A stretch of 64,000 nucleotides of DNA from Viscum album (Eukaryota; Streptophyta; Magnoliopsida; Santalales; Viscaceae). Below the pieces are notes generated by a model. That model was not told the DNA's origin. It saw only the letters and a program-made list of their open reading frames with translations, and searched no databases. The position numbers and the translations under genes are program-made. Positions 12,230 to 25,498 of this stretch are shown one piece after another; position 1 is the stretch's first letter, and each line of letters begins with the position of its first letter. Where the stretch lies: the NCBI GenBank assembly GCA_963277665.1, contig CAUJRU010000138.1:620001-684000 (forward strand), given 5' to 3'.

Positions 12230-13140
12230 TATCACATGGATTCCCAAGCCATGTCCATATAAGTACATAGTTAGGATATGAACAAGGGGATCATTCCATG
12301 TGGACCAAAATATATTTCACGTATTCCCCCAAAACAATTATTTCTCTCATATATTCTATGTTTGGTCTTGAATTTTGGCATGTGAGTTTTCTATAATTAG
12401 TTTTACTGTATGTAGAATATGATGGTACCATTCGTTATGGAATAAGAGATAAAATAAGAGATATATAGAGTGTAAAATATATTTAGGTACTTTTTCGTGA
12501 TGGTATTGATCATGGATGGATCACAAGATATTATTTAGGGTTTTCACTCTCATATAAAACCAATGAGAGTGTTCCCAAATACTCTTGATATAGGTAAGGA
12601 ATGTACTCGAAAACACAATGTAGTGATACTATATTTACATATTGGTAATCCCCTATATTTAATCAATATTAGTGGAAAGGTCCACCAAGGGAGTGAGTTC
12701 ACCCTTGGTTATGGAAAAAAGTTGTGAGGAGCTGGCCCCTCCACACAATCTCTAGTGAGGTTGTGTTTTATATTGGGCATCAATGATGAATGATTTTTAG
12801 ATGTGGTCTGCTTCATTGGCTATAGATTGGGCTATTAGATAGGGATCTCATTTCTATCTCATCAGGTTTTCTTTATGAACATATATATATATATATATGA
12901 TTAGTTTTATTTACCTATATTTATGGGTGTAGTTTACATTTTTTTTAACTTTTCTATCATCCCCTTTTTTGTTTTTGGTGCATCATACTAGTTGTGTTTA
13001 TACTCACCAAGCATGGAATTTTCCAGAACATGTCATGTATTATGTGTAAAACAAACTATTTGGCGGTGACATCAGTGGAGAATATTAATAAATGGGTTTA
13101 ATATTCCATACATGGTGGTCAGGATTTAACATCAGGAGCC
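12230..13140 (+). repeat. 3' LTR of left-edge gypsy element, second part
   Basis: Continuation of the interrupted LTR. A TATACTCACCAAGC motif at about 12,998-13,011 resembles the conserved line near the 3' end of Tekay-type LTRs. The right boundary is not resolved, as the partner LTR lies outside the window. An (AT)n run is at 12,881-12,898. Confidence 0.45.
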
Positions 13141-14948
13141 GAGGTATCTCAACTTTCATTATTCTAGTTGATGATAGGTTTGGGCATCACTTCTGGTTGG
13201 GAATGAATTTTTTTTTCCTTTAAACATTAGTTTAATTCTAACTTATTCAGATAGATTCTATTGATATTAATTCATGCATGGTTTCACTATAAGTTACTAT
13301 CTTTTATTATTTCTATACCCTATTTCATGGTGATAGTTGGGTGACATTTTTCTGGTAAACTATAAGAATGCATACCATTTAGTATTATATCCTCTCGATG
13401 ATTTTTTTGACTCTCGACTATTTTAGGTTGGATTTTGGTTATCATCGCTAAACCATTCATTATATAGGTAGGGATTGATAAGATGGGACTTGATATAAAA
13501 TACTATTTTTAAAATAAAAAGGTATAATGATTCCATACAATTTTTGTTAAATATTAATTATCTTCAAAAATAAAAAAATTGGGTTTTTAAATTAAAACCA
13601 ATTTTTTTTAATTTTAAAAACACAATAGATATATATATATATATATATATATGGTATTATGAAAATGTTTTATAATCTTCCAATTACTACATATTTGAAA
13701 ATAATGCAAAAAATAAAACCTTATTCTAAAAAATGGTATTTTCACCTGAAATCATTATTATAAGAAAATAATAATAATATTAAACTATTACAATGAATAT
13801 TATAAAAAATTAATTTTTTTTTTCAAAATAAAATTATAAAAAATGAAATTTATAATTTAAATTAAAATATATCTATAATGAAAAATATTTTTTCTGTGAA
13901 AATAATCATTTAATAATATTGACCACTCTAATTTATATTTCAATTATTTTTCTAATTAAATATTTATTCATAAAAAATTGATGTAAAATATATTTTATAA
14001 TCATGAACCATAAAATTCTTTAAATTTAATTCTATAGGAAAATCTAGGGAAATATTTTTATAGATATATTTATAAGTAAGAAATTTTATATATTAATCAT
14101 TTTAGATAAAAAAATTGATTTTAATTATTATTAATAGTAGCTTTTATTTTAATTTAGTAAATAATTAACAATGATTTTATTCTTACTCATTATCAATAAC
14201 TCAATGTATAAGTTTCAATGGATATTTTTAATATTTATATTTTTACTAAAATATATCACAATATTGTTTTAGTTTGGTGTTGTGGAGGGCGAAAGCTATC
14301 GAACACCATGATTTATTTAAAAGTCATCATGTATTAAAATTTAAATGTGTTATAGATAATGGAATATGTTGTGTGGTGTATGAATATATTAGAGTGTGAA
14401 TATTATTAAGGATTAAAAACACAAACAATATAGTGAATTATTATATGTTATTATTATTAATACAATTCTTGAAGATGATATACATTGATATGAGGATTGT
14501 GATTTTTGTTGATGTGAATACAGAAGATCATGGAATTTTTATTTTCTTTTTATTTTGTGTTTGCTGACTTAAGTCCATTGGTTTTTTATTAATTAATATA
14601 TATTATTGTATGGTAGAGTGATATATTGGGTTATCAAATATAGTGAATTTTCATTTATTTTTAATGGAATTCATTATGGTGAAGTGTAGTAGAGGTATAA
14701 TTCATTAATTGAAAATTTCATTTTCCAAATAGAGATTAAAAACTTGTTTTTTTGCGTCACAGTAATGATTTTGTTAAAATATAATTTGGGGTGGTAAATG
14801 TATCAATAAATATAGAATTATAACATGAGTTCAAGGATACGCCTTTCTCATTTTTAAATAGGGTGATTAGAGCGGACCGTGTTATTAAGGATTATTTGAA
14901 TTAAGAAAAGTATGTGCTCATTCATATTGAATAGTGATCCCTGAATAC
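13141..14948. other. AT-rich intergenic sequence, unassigned
   Basis: Very AT-rich, with no open frame of note. It contains an (AT)n run at about 13,628-13,652 and runs of A and T. An inverted GGTGTT...AACACC pair is at about 14,277-14,309. It probably holds further decayed LTR sequence, but I cannot assign it. Confidence 0.5.
13628..13652. repeat. (AT)n microsatellite
   Basis: An uninterrupted alternating AT run of about 25 bases. Similar runs occur at 12,881-12,898, 25,748-25,775, 51,057-51,072 and 59,612-59,623. Confidence 0.9.
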
Positions 14949-17497
14949 TATTCTTCCCAAAAATTTTATTTTTTCTAAAATATGTGTTTCTCAATTAAAT
15001 TTATATGTTATTTAAGATATTAAAGTTGGGTGGAAAGAATATTAAAATAAACAATATGTCAATCATCATAAAAATAGTTATAGTTTATTGTTTAAAAAAC
15101 TATTAAAATAAGACTCATTAGCTCCCACTCTTTAGTGAATAACTAATGATAAAAACACAAATTGGTACCAAAGTATCCAAATTTATTATTAAGGTATTAT
15201 TCATGGCCTATCTCACTAACACCATATAATTCCCTGATATTTTATTAAATGTTTTCCAATAATTAAATATTATATTGAGTATCACTATATACTTGTAATT
15301 CCAAATTAAAATATAAAAAAAATTGTAAAAAATCATATTATTTGGATAAAAAACATAGTACCTAATGTGAATAAATATTAAATATCATTAAGAAATTTAC
15401 ATAAAGAGAACAATAAAGTGCTAATTGTTTTTATTTTAATTCGTTTCATTGTATTATTTTTTTAATAAAATTAATGTTATAATGTTTTATAATATTAATT
15501 AGTTGATTATATTTTATGGTTATAATAAAAATAATTAGGTTTATTCTATTATTATTGAAATAATTTATTGACTATCATGACTTTATTTTTAAAAAATATA
15601 AATATATATTATGTTTTTTAATCTAATTGGTCACTATTGAATAATATGAATTATATTTATAATCTATATATAAAAATTAATTAATATTCATATAAATAGG
15701 TTCTCATAAAATTGAGTATGAATAAATTCATTTTGTTTTTAAAAATATGTTGTTCCTAGTAGTTGTTTTATCAAATATGATAATTTACAATTTAATTAAT
15801 TTTTATCACCTATAAAAATGGAATTTAATGAATTTTTTTCCATATTTTGAATAAGAATATTGAAATTATTTGTTATGGTAAATTTTATTCTTATACATAA
15901 AAATATGTTACCATGGATGAAGTTAATTACCATGAAATGGTAAAAGGGTTATTTTCAAGGATTTGTTTTAATAAATGTTTTCATATTTGTTTATTGATTA
16001 ATTAAATGAATATATAATATAGAATTACTATAAAATGAAGTTTATATAAAAATTAAATATTTTCTCTTATTTTATTTATAATGAAAAGAAATAGGTATAT
16101 GAAGTAATAATATTAAATGGAAATTTATTAACAAAAACTTTTCTTTTATATATATATATATATTTTCAATTTCAATGTTACTCTTTTAATACATATAAAA
16201 TTAATATGATTTAATTTATTTAAAAATAAAAATAAATATGTTAAAAATTAATAAAATGGGTTATCTTATATTTCTCTCCTAACATCCATGTGATTCCATC
16301 TTTATCCCTTATATATTATTCAATTTCAAGTAAACATCCTTCTTTTGAACTTAAAAAAGTATCTAACTTATTCACACCTAAATACACATGTAAAATTTTC
16401 TATACCATTAAAAACATAGAAATCATAACTCTCTTGTAATCTCCTTACACATTCGGATACAATGTGTTATAATTAATTTCACCAATTCATCCAATTCCTA
16501 CATGTATAACAAGAGATCACTCAAATCCTTAATATATATTTTATCCACACCTATTATTTTCTCCTTTATCATAATCATGAATTCTATCAAAACCTATTAT
16601 AACCATATTAATATAATTACTTCTTTATAAATGGAATTACATGTTTTTATTATATACATTACAATAATTATCAACTCACCAATCATCTATTGTGATAATG
16701 AAAATGTCAATCTTGTTATATGAAGAGTACCTCCTCCATGAACAACATACAACATTTTTCATCATGACCATACAAAAATAGTTGTAGTAATGTATTTAAT
16801 GAAAAAAATATTATATATATGACATACTTATTATTATTTAAAGTTAAATCTTTTTTACCATCTTTTCATTCATTCAATTGAGAAAAGAATACACTACTCA
16901 TGTATAAGTGTGAGCTAACTCTTTTGTGGATGATGGGTCTCATTTTCCATAACCCCTTTATTGTGTGGTAATAAAAATATATATGAAAAAAATACAATAT
17001 TTATGACATTATTAAGATTGTATAATGAAAAAAAGATACATTCAATTAATAACCCCAACTATTGGGAAATGAAAATGTCCCCCATGTTACATTCAACAAA
17101 CCTCCACCATGGATGATGTGTTTTTTTCTTAATCACCTTAAATGGATGATTTTAAAAATATATTCTATGAATAAACATTAAATTAAATATTATTATATTT
17201 TATTTATTTATTTTTTAAAGGATTTCATAAATATTAATGATCATTGTAATTTAATATGTTGATAACCATAAATTACAATTAAATATATCCACACACATTC
17301 TATTAACAGGAAACATAACTAAAATATATATATTGATAATATAAAATTACATATAATATTGGTGATTATATTTTATTAACAATAATAATATTGTTTTTCT
17401 TTTGAACATTTTTCTAAGATTGGGGTCCAACATATCCCATACAAAACATGTACGAATGATCAAAATTAACAAATTACAATAATGAATCTAAAAATTA
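14949..17497 (+). repeat. LTR Z: degraded, 3'-truncated member of the array LTR family
   Basis: The start at 14,949 (TATTCTTCCC) aligns by eye with the opening of LTR B (14 of 22 positions). A TTATATATTA box is at about 16,309. Three copies of the family's U5-type module occur at about 16,725, 16,909 and 17,095, spaced 184 and 186 bp, the same spacing as in LTRs A and D. The remaining 3' portion seen in the other LTRs is missing before LTR A begins, so Z is truncated or fused to A. The alignment is weak outside these landmarks. Confidence 0.45.
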
Positions 17498-18930
17498 TAT
17501 AACTTATATTTTGCTAGAAAACGATTATAAGTGAATAATATATTAGTTAATAGATAATAATAAGGTTCTGAAATAATTTATTTATATTTTCATGATCATT
17601 ATACTAGTGTTTAAGGTTTATTGTTAGAATATGTGAATTAAAGTAAGTGTTTTCATCTCAAACATCATTCTTTGACACATAGTCAATATAATAATCATAT
17701 TATTGTTTATATTTATTATATAATAGACATTTGAAAAAATTTATAATACTTATATTATATTAATTGGAATTGATGTTTTATTTGAAATTTTCTATGTCAA
17801 ATTGTTATTATTTAATAGTTACTATAGTAGTAAGGAATTTTTTTTACCTCAATTTAAATTCATTAAATTATGATCACTCTTATATAAAATTATTCTTATA
17901 AATTTGGTATAATATACCATATAAATAAATTAAATTATAAGTCATATTATTTTTCTATAGACTTACATTTATTTATAATGAACTTTCTATCAACTTGTTT
18001 TTACCTAAATTCGCTTAAATTAGTAGATTTATTTATTCATAAAAATGCTCATTTGTAAATAATAAACCGCATTTTATCTAAATTTTAAAGGATATCTCTT
18101 CTATATAAGCATGAATTAATCAATCTCCCTCTAAATTATATATGAAATATTCTTTTTCCAGTGATTTATCCTTTTTATTCAACATATATAAATCCTTATA
18201 TCCTTTTATTTGATACTATTTGGAAATCACAAAAAACCCATTTTCATTCCATGTATTATATATGATATTAAAAATGAAGGATTTAATATTTAACAGATAT
18301 ACATATTTTGGTTTATGGTTTGGGTCTTATAGCTCCTTCTATTACACTTGACATCTTTCTATATCTCATAATAGATTGTGTTTTTTGGAATTGGAGTGAA
18401 AAAAATACTTAAAGGGGATTTTCCACTTCTTTTCCATGAATGGTAATAAAATTAATCCACAATAAGTTTATATCCACTATTGTATTATAGTTTTAACAAT
18501 AATACTTTTAAAAGGAATTTTTTATTCTTTGATATGGGTCACACTCTGATTCGATATTTTTATATTATGATATATATCGATGATTATTCTCCATGACTCA
18601 TGTTTATTGACAAATATTTTTACACTCATATTTGGAATATATTTAATTTATATTTTATAACATGTTCAACATAATTTTATACCAAAATTAATAATGAATG
18701 CATTAAAAATTAATTACAGTGGTAAATGTAAAAAAGGGTTTACGATTGGTTAAACAAAAAAGTCATGGTTAAAAATGACATATATATGTGTATAAAAATT
18801 ATATTATGGCCTTATTTCAACTAATAAATCTATAATTTTTGTTAATTTATCATTTTTTACACATGTGACATATGGAAACGTGGGAGAACTCATTTCTATT
18901 AAAAAACACCAAGTTTGTCCTCTCCCCACA

Positions 18931-18939
18931 TATAAAAGG
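18931..18939 (+). promoter_or_regulatory. TATA box of LTR A
   Basis: TATAAAAGG stands about 365 bases before the first spaced module. Equivalents are TATAAAAGG in LTR C (44,019) and TATAAATAT in LTR D (57,892). In LTR B it has decayed at about 37,000. Confidence 0.6.
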
Positions 18940-20852
18940 CCAAACACTCTCTTAGATTATTGGTTCCATAAAACTATTTTTTCATGGAGAATTTATGCCA
19001 ATATAACATAATAAATTCCATCTCATAAACATATAATACATAGTTTTGATAGAAACTCATCTAAGAATGGATTTTGGGGAAAACCTATGGACGATACTCG
19101 TAGAAGAGGTAACGTTCGATACCAAGCATTTTTTATTTTATTTCTTTCCCAACCTCCTTAAATTAATATTATAACCTCATTATATATATCCAAATAATAT
19201 TAAATATAGTGATATATTTTTATGTTAAGGTAATTACTTCTATCCATCTCCACTTTCATCAAATCCATTTCAAAATCCTCTTTCGTGTGTATGGAAAACT
19301 ACAACCATGAAATCTGATGTCAATTTTTTTTCATTACAACCTATAAATGTCAAAAATAATGATGTATTTATTGTTTTTATATTATATTTATGTTATTATT
19401 TTTATTTCCTAAATATATATCATACATTTTTTCATGATTTCTATTTTTAGTAAAACAATAGTGTTGCTCCTGTGTACGGTGGACTACATCCTTGCAAAGT
19501 GATGTAATTCGATCTGGCATTACATGAAATGTATTAAAGATTTTTTTGATAAAAATATGTGATATTTATGAAAAAAAATTATTCTATAATGATAATATAT
19601 ATTACAATAGTTTAATTCTTTCAATTTGACAGAAAAATGGAAACAACAATCTGGAAAACGTATGGCCTACCATCTCTACGAACATGGAATTAATTTTCTA
19701 TATATAGCATTTATGAATTACTATAATTACTTATATAGTAAATAGATATTATATTAATATCATTTTAATAATTTTTATATGATTTAACCAATGTCATAGC
19801 ATGTGGACTAAAAATTAAAAATTAAAATAATCATTAAAATACATGTTTATTACCAGAAACGTGATTTTAATACATAATGGATAACAAACAGTAAATAAAA
19901 ACCTGTAAGTAAAAAATATTTGTTATAATATATATATATATATGGTTAATTATAGATTTATAATAATCATGTATGGACTATACTAGTGTGTTGATTTATC
20001 ATGATGTAATTCAAGACTTATAATTAGATATTTCTAGCTTACTTTTTTTCTTCTATGAGACAAATTAAATATTCCCCACCTATTTCTCTTATGATGTTTA
20101 AATACGTATTATGAATTTTTTTTATTCTTATACTAGATATTATTTGGAATACCATTTCCATTTTTGGAAATCTCTTTAATGGTGATTACCTTTCAATGGT
20201 ACCAATGTAGTAATATTTTTATGTTACAATTGCATCGTTTATCGGGATAGTTTATGATTGTGCTTCAAAAGATGAAATTTTTGGATATATGTCTCATGAA
20301 ACTAAATATTTTTCTTTATAATTTTTTTATTTCATGATAATAATGGTTTATCATAAGTTTGATCTGTTTGTGTACTAATGATTTAAGAAATAATGTTTTA
20401 ATGAAAAAAAAATATTGGTCAAAAACCCTTTTTATTCAAAAAATATCATTTAGAAAATAGTTAATTTTTTTACTATGATTTTTAAAATAGTTTTTCACCA
20501 TTGTTTAATGATAAAAAACAAATTGAAAGGAATCTTAATTTTTCCCAAAAAATCACATTTTTCATTAATCGAAAATCTAAATATAATTTTCTTATAGAGT
20601 ATAACATGAACATAACATACCATAATCATGCCGATTGGTTTCCTTGAATATTATTTTATATGTTATAATGATTATGTCCAAGGAAAATTATTTTCGTAAT
20701 CCTTTTTGTCTTAAGAAAATAATAATGTTGAAATGTTATGTTTATTATGAAAATTTTAAATGACCTTTACAAATTATTTTCTATTTAATATGACATCATA
20801 TGATATTACTTTTTTCTTAATGAGGACAATATTTAACGATACCATCATTGTT

Positions 20853-20992
20853 GTAAATAGGTGAGTCCTAGTCCACTATGGGAAATGGATGTCTCCTAAT
20901 CCACTATGGTAAATAGGTGTATCCTTGACCACTATGGGAAATAGGTGTGTCATGATCTATTAAGGGAAACATGTGTGCCTTGATCAACAATG
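20853..20992 (+). repeat. 28-bp minisatellite in LTR A, 5 units in phase
   Basis: Five consecutive units of exactly 28 bases with the pattern (G/A)(G/T)AAATAGGTGT.TC...(C)CACTATG. LTR D has the same array at the same place (60,096-60,238), and LTR B has a 31-bp version (39,606-39,760). Confidence 0.9.
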
Positions 20993-21573
20993 AGAATAAA
21001 TGTGATAATTCCATATCACCTATATTTACAATCGTGGTATTTTTACATGATATATGAAAAGATATTATATTTTTATAATAGTGCCACATTTTTATGGCAT
21101 AATCATATGGTTCTTGGTTGATTTGTGAGGATTTTTCACCCTTATATCACATATATTATGAAATGATAATGTTTTATTCCATTACCCTTGTGTATGATCC
21201 ATTAAATATTAGTTATTTTCATTTAAAGTAACATTCATGATCACACACTTATATTCATATCATGTTTTTAATATTTCCTCATATTTATATCTTTTATTCT
21301 TATCCTTATTGAGAATCAGAGCTCATCCTTTATTATATTTCATTCCAAAGTATTATAAAAAAAGGATCCAGTAGGGTATTTTAAAGAGGAGTAATATGTG
21401 AGATGAAATTTATGGGAGATATTCAAGATCATTCTACAGATTATAATATTATATTCCAATTTTTCCAATTTTATTAATATATTATGGTCCTTGGATGTTT
21501 TTTTGTGTAATTTATGGAATAATCATCTTAATAGATGTAATATCAAAATATGAAAAGCATGGTTCATGATACT

Positions 21574-23827
21574 TGGGATGAAAGTAAATATTTTTTATCC
21601 TTTGAATAATAGGACAAGAAAAAATTACTGAGAACCCTACAGATATATCCAAATTAATTTATAGAGTTATATAATAGGAAAATACTGAGTTTGAAAAAAA
21701 TTATATGAAAATGTTCTATAATTTTTTTAACGGATGGGGATTGTGGTTCATAAGAATTTTCATCCATTTATGGATACTACAATAGGTTTTGGATCTAAAA
21801 AAGTGGTACAGAGGTGTAATAAATAAAAAATGGTGTATTGAGATTGACTAAATCATAACCACATTCCTGAAAATGGTCCTTCCTTTTAACTTGGTTTGAC
21901 ACTCCTAGGGGATATTCTTTAGAAAATCATAATTTTTTTACGAACCATAATGGTGGATTTATATATATGACAAATATGAATGATGTAGTGTATGATTAAG
22001 GTGTAGTAACTTAAAAAAATGTTTCATGGTTTATATATCCAATAAGTGATTTTAATGGTTATTTAGTATATAATTCTTATTGTTTTCGGTCACGGTATTC
22101 ATTTAGATTTTAGTAAATTGTGAGAACCAGAAGAAACTGTGATAAAAATTAATGTGAAGCGGAAATTTTTTATGAGAATCCAAATTTTATTATGATTGGA
22201 GTAAAGGATGTTGTGATTATTAATAATCAGTTATCATGGAACATGATTTACAATATACAACATAACCAACTCTTAGACTTGTCAAGGAAGATAATGATAA
22301 AGTTTTCAATGAGCTAAGATTGTGGATACCTTAGAGGAAATAATATTATATTTCTTATATGTAGATGATTTTAGAAGAAGCACTCTAGGAAATATCTAAA
22401 TTGAATAAGAAAATGTTTTATATGTGGAAATAACGAAAATAGATAAATAAATTTCTAACTGATAATAAAATGTACAATTATTTTAATGGATGTATATATT
22501 GGCCTTCATATGGTATTATTAGTGGATTAATTATTTAAATATGGAATGCCTTTTAATTATTCAAATCTATGTCCAAGGGTGAAATCTCAGGAAGAGAATC
22601 CGAAATGTGGTACTAGTAATGGTTTCACTACTGAAGATGAAGAGTCTACGAATGAAAAATGAAAGGGAACATGTATTAGGGAATAAAATGAGTAATCCAA
22701 GATAACAGATTTAGTATAATATGGATTAATATAAGTTTTTATTTATTTGAAATCCATAATTATTTTATATGAATATATGTGATGATTATTTTTGGATTTT
22801 ATTCAATAATTATTTTAAATAATATGTTAAATCGTACTAATATAAAAGAATTGTGATTTCGTGGTAAAGTGATATTTGGATTTATTGAATATAACCCTTT
22901 ATATGTTTTTTATGTTGAGAAATGTTATTTCGATAAATAAATATTTAATATGAATAAGTAAATTAGATAGTACTAATTAATGATTTCTTTATAAATTAGT
23001 TTTGTAATCATTGATGGAGATTAAAACATTTTAGGACATAAATAATGTATCTAATAATCAATTTTTAATTTATGTAATATGTAATAATGCATGATTTCAA
23101 TAATTTTCTATGGAAATATTTATTATAACCATGTTTCAATAGAATATATGACGAAGGTTTTAACATTTCTGTTGTATTATTATCTGAATCCAACTTATGG
23201 TATATGGGAATTAATGATATGTTTATTTGGGAAAATAAAATAAAATATTTCTATTTTTTTTATTTTAATCATTTTTAAGTTTCCTAAGGTCAACCATTTT
23301 TGGTAAAGAATAAGTTTAACTTTGTATGAGGCATTAGATAACAATGTATTACTTCACCATATGAAGAATTATCAATGTTGGATAACTTGTGCTCACAATT
23401 GTTTTATGATAATCAATGTTATATAGAATATATTTTCATTCTATTTATGCGTCTCATGAGTCATTAGGGCTTTAGGCACCAAAGGATTACAGTTATTTCA
23501 TGGAGTAAGTGTTGAAGAGGGAATTGATCAAGGAACAACCAATATATGAGATTGTTCTTGTGAAATAGAGTAAAATAAACAAAGTATATCTTCTAATGAA
23601 AATTACTCAAATTAAGGAAAAGACTATTGAAATATAATTTTTATTGTTATAATTATTATTTATGATATCAATTATGTTTTTCATGCCTTTTTATTTTTTG
23701 GCTTTGTTGTCGTCAAACTTCTTTGGACAACCCAATTTATTGTGATCAATTTTCTCTACCACAACCCATCAATATTGGGGTGTAAATTTTATCTTCTATG
23801 TCCATGTTATCACATACCACCTTTGTT
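21574..23827 (+). other. internal region of A-B element, first part
   Basis: Begins with a degraded primer-binding site (TGGGATGAAAGT, 21,574-21,585). It is homologous to the internal region at 40,286-42,647: for example AAGGATGTT...GTGATTAT against AAGGATGTT...TGATCATG, then CATAACCAACTC in both (22,261 and 40,945). I recognise no gag or pol motif in any plus frame. It is interrupted at 23,828 by the copia insertion. With the copia removed, the region is about 2.31 kb, close to the 2.36 kb of the B-C internal region. Confidence 0.6.
23823..23827. repeat. copia target site duplication, left (TTGTT)
   Basis: TTGTT before the 5' LTR matches ATGTT (35,564-35,568) after the 3' LTR at 4 of 5 bases. 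The empty-site homologue at about 42,450 reads CACCTATGTTCTC. Confidence 0.65.
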
Positions 23828-25355
23828 TGTTGAGTCAATATGTTTCTCTTATTACATCTTCATTCCTTATGGTTTAATGTTTGGAAAAACATAAATAACT
23901 TTTCTGAAGCTCAGTTTTACTTATATATTAATTATTCTATTTTACTTATAGATTTATCATTTGTTTTACTTACTGATTTTTTATTCCATTTTACATAATT
24001 AAAATTCATTCTATTTTACTTACAAATATTTCATTCAGTTTTACATAAAAATATTTTATTTCATTTTACTTAATACTATGTCATATCAATTCAGTGATAC
24101 TGGTGAATTTGTGATTCTGATTTTGTAGTACTGTTTTCATTTTTTTAATATTGTTTTCTATGGTATCGATACCGGAAAAAATTTCATACAGACATTATGA
24201 TACCAGTACAAAAAAATATTAATACTTTTTATCAATTCTATTTTCATTTTCATAAGAATCTGTTTTCGTGATAACGTTAGAGTTGATTAATGTATCATTC
24301 CAATATTATTGGATTCTAAGTTTTGTAATACTTAAAATTATCTTAAACATAACATCATTTATTATACATGAAACGATGTAATACTATCTGTTATAAGATA
24401 ACCATTTTCTGTTTGACACATGTCTAGGTCTCTCTAAAATTTCAGGACAATATGACTGTTGGAGTGGAGTCGACTATTGGGATGTTTTTCCTATAAAAAA
24501 GAGTTCATTTTAACGAGAAATGTAGTTGAGTGAATTGAGATGTGTTCAAATCATTTGAAGTGATCAAACATTGTGAAGTGATTTATAGAGATATAGGGTC
24601 ATTCAACATTCAGTGCTTCATGAAGACGTCATGAACATATTTTTCAGGCAAGAAAAACTTGTTCAGACTTATATTGTGTAGACTCTAATCATACTGCTTA
24701 TGGGATTCTTGGTTTGGAAGACAGGGGTTCTGATTTCCTTCTAAATTGAGGCTTGAAGGGATAAAAAAATAGATGTTGATCTTTAGATTAAATTTTTACC
24801 TGGTTTTGGGAATGAAAGACTTTCTTAAATTTATAAATCAAGAAACATTTATCCATGTTGTTGGATACCCTTCTCTTTGGGTTAAATGAATCTTATTATT
24901 ACTTTTTTTTCTATTTCATGTTGTTTTCATCACACTATAATTTTAACTTTGTTAAATATAGAGAGTATAACATTATTATACATTCTAATTCTATTACTCT
25001 GGTTATATTAATGGTTTTTTATGCTTTAAGGAAGATTCCTTTTTTATGAAATTCTTCTTTAGGTTTTTATATTTATGATGTGATGTTTAAGAAATAGATT
25101 CTCTAAGAGGGTTTCAGAATTTTGTTTAGCATTAATAAACTAAGTTTCCTTAAACCTAAAAATTATTCTTAAGAAACATATTTCTATAATGTTATGAAAC
25201 ATTCCTTAAAAGAGTTCTATACCAACCTTAAAGGTTCCAAATGAACATTTAAAATATAAAATTCACCCCCCTCTTTTGTATTTGAGCATCTCATTATACT
25301 AATCAATCCTACATTTGTTATCAAATCCAGTAGCTTTGTTATACTATTACTTTAC
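23828..25355 (+). repeat. 5' LTR of copia element (1,528 bp)
   Basis: Opens TGTTGAGTCAA and closes CTTTACA, matching 34,035-35,563 along its length. It carries six 25-bp repeats at 23,915-24,063 and a decayed copy of the LTR palindrome (AACATCATTT...GAAACGATGT, 24,351-24,379). The open frame at 24,855-25,049 is chance. Confidence 0.9.
23915..24063 (+). repeat. 25-bp tandem repeats in 5' copia LTR, 6 units
   Basis: Units open TTTTACTTA and end near CATTCTA, of 24-25 bases each. The partner LTR has six units at 34,122-34,270. Confidence 0.85.
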
Positions 25356-25358
25356 ATT

Positions 25359-25370
25359 TGGTATTAGAGG
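25359..25370 (+). promoter_or_regulatory. primer-binding site of copia element
   Basis: TGGTATTAGAGG starts 3 bases after the 5' LTR and matches the initiator tRNA-Met site TGGTATCAGAGC at 10 of 12 positions. Confidence 0.85.
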
Positions 25371-25498
25371 GTTGTTTATAAAATACTCATACTAACTTAT
25401 AATTATTTTTTCATAAAGATGTTATGTTTTTCTTTTACATTATATTTTTTTAGAATTTACTTCACTGATCATTTTGGAAGGAAAAATATCGTTTTTAA

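Larger units (their letters stand above)
1..13140 (+). mobile_element. Ty3/gypsy LTR retrotransposon, 3' part only, interrupted
   Basis: A plus-strand gypsy element runs in from the left edge of the window. It shows, in order, the end of reverse transcriptase, RNase H, integrase, a weak polypurine tract and a 3' LTR. The LTR is split by the minus-strand element at 3,637-12,224. Its 5' LTR, gag, protease and RT core lie outside the window. The integrase wording and a TATACTCACCAAGC stretch at about 12,998 resemble plant Tekay/Del-type elements (family knowledge), but no chromodomain was identified. The right end near 13,140 is an estimate, because the second LTR needed to define it is missing. 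Confidence 0.75.
17498..21573 (+). repeat. LTR A of the array family (about 4.1 kb)
   Basis: Homologous to LTRs B and D: shared U3 tail (18,600-18,860), TATA box at 18,931, three spaced modules (about 19,296, 19,482, 19,666), a 28-bp minisatellite (20,853-20,992) and a CTTGGATG block near 21,494. The 3' end is placed at the primer-binding site at 21,574. The 5' end (TATAACTTATATTTTG, a decayed TGTAACACCC-type start) is a guess, as alignment there is poor. It contains no coding sequence. Confidence 0.6.
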
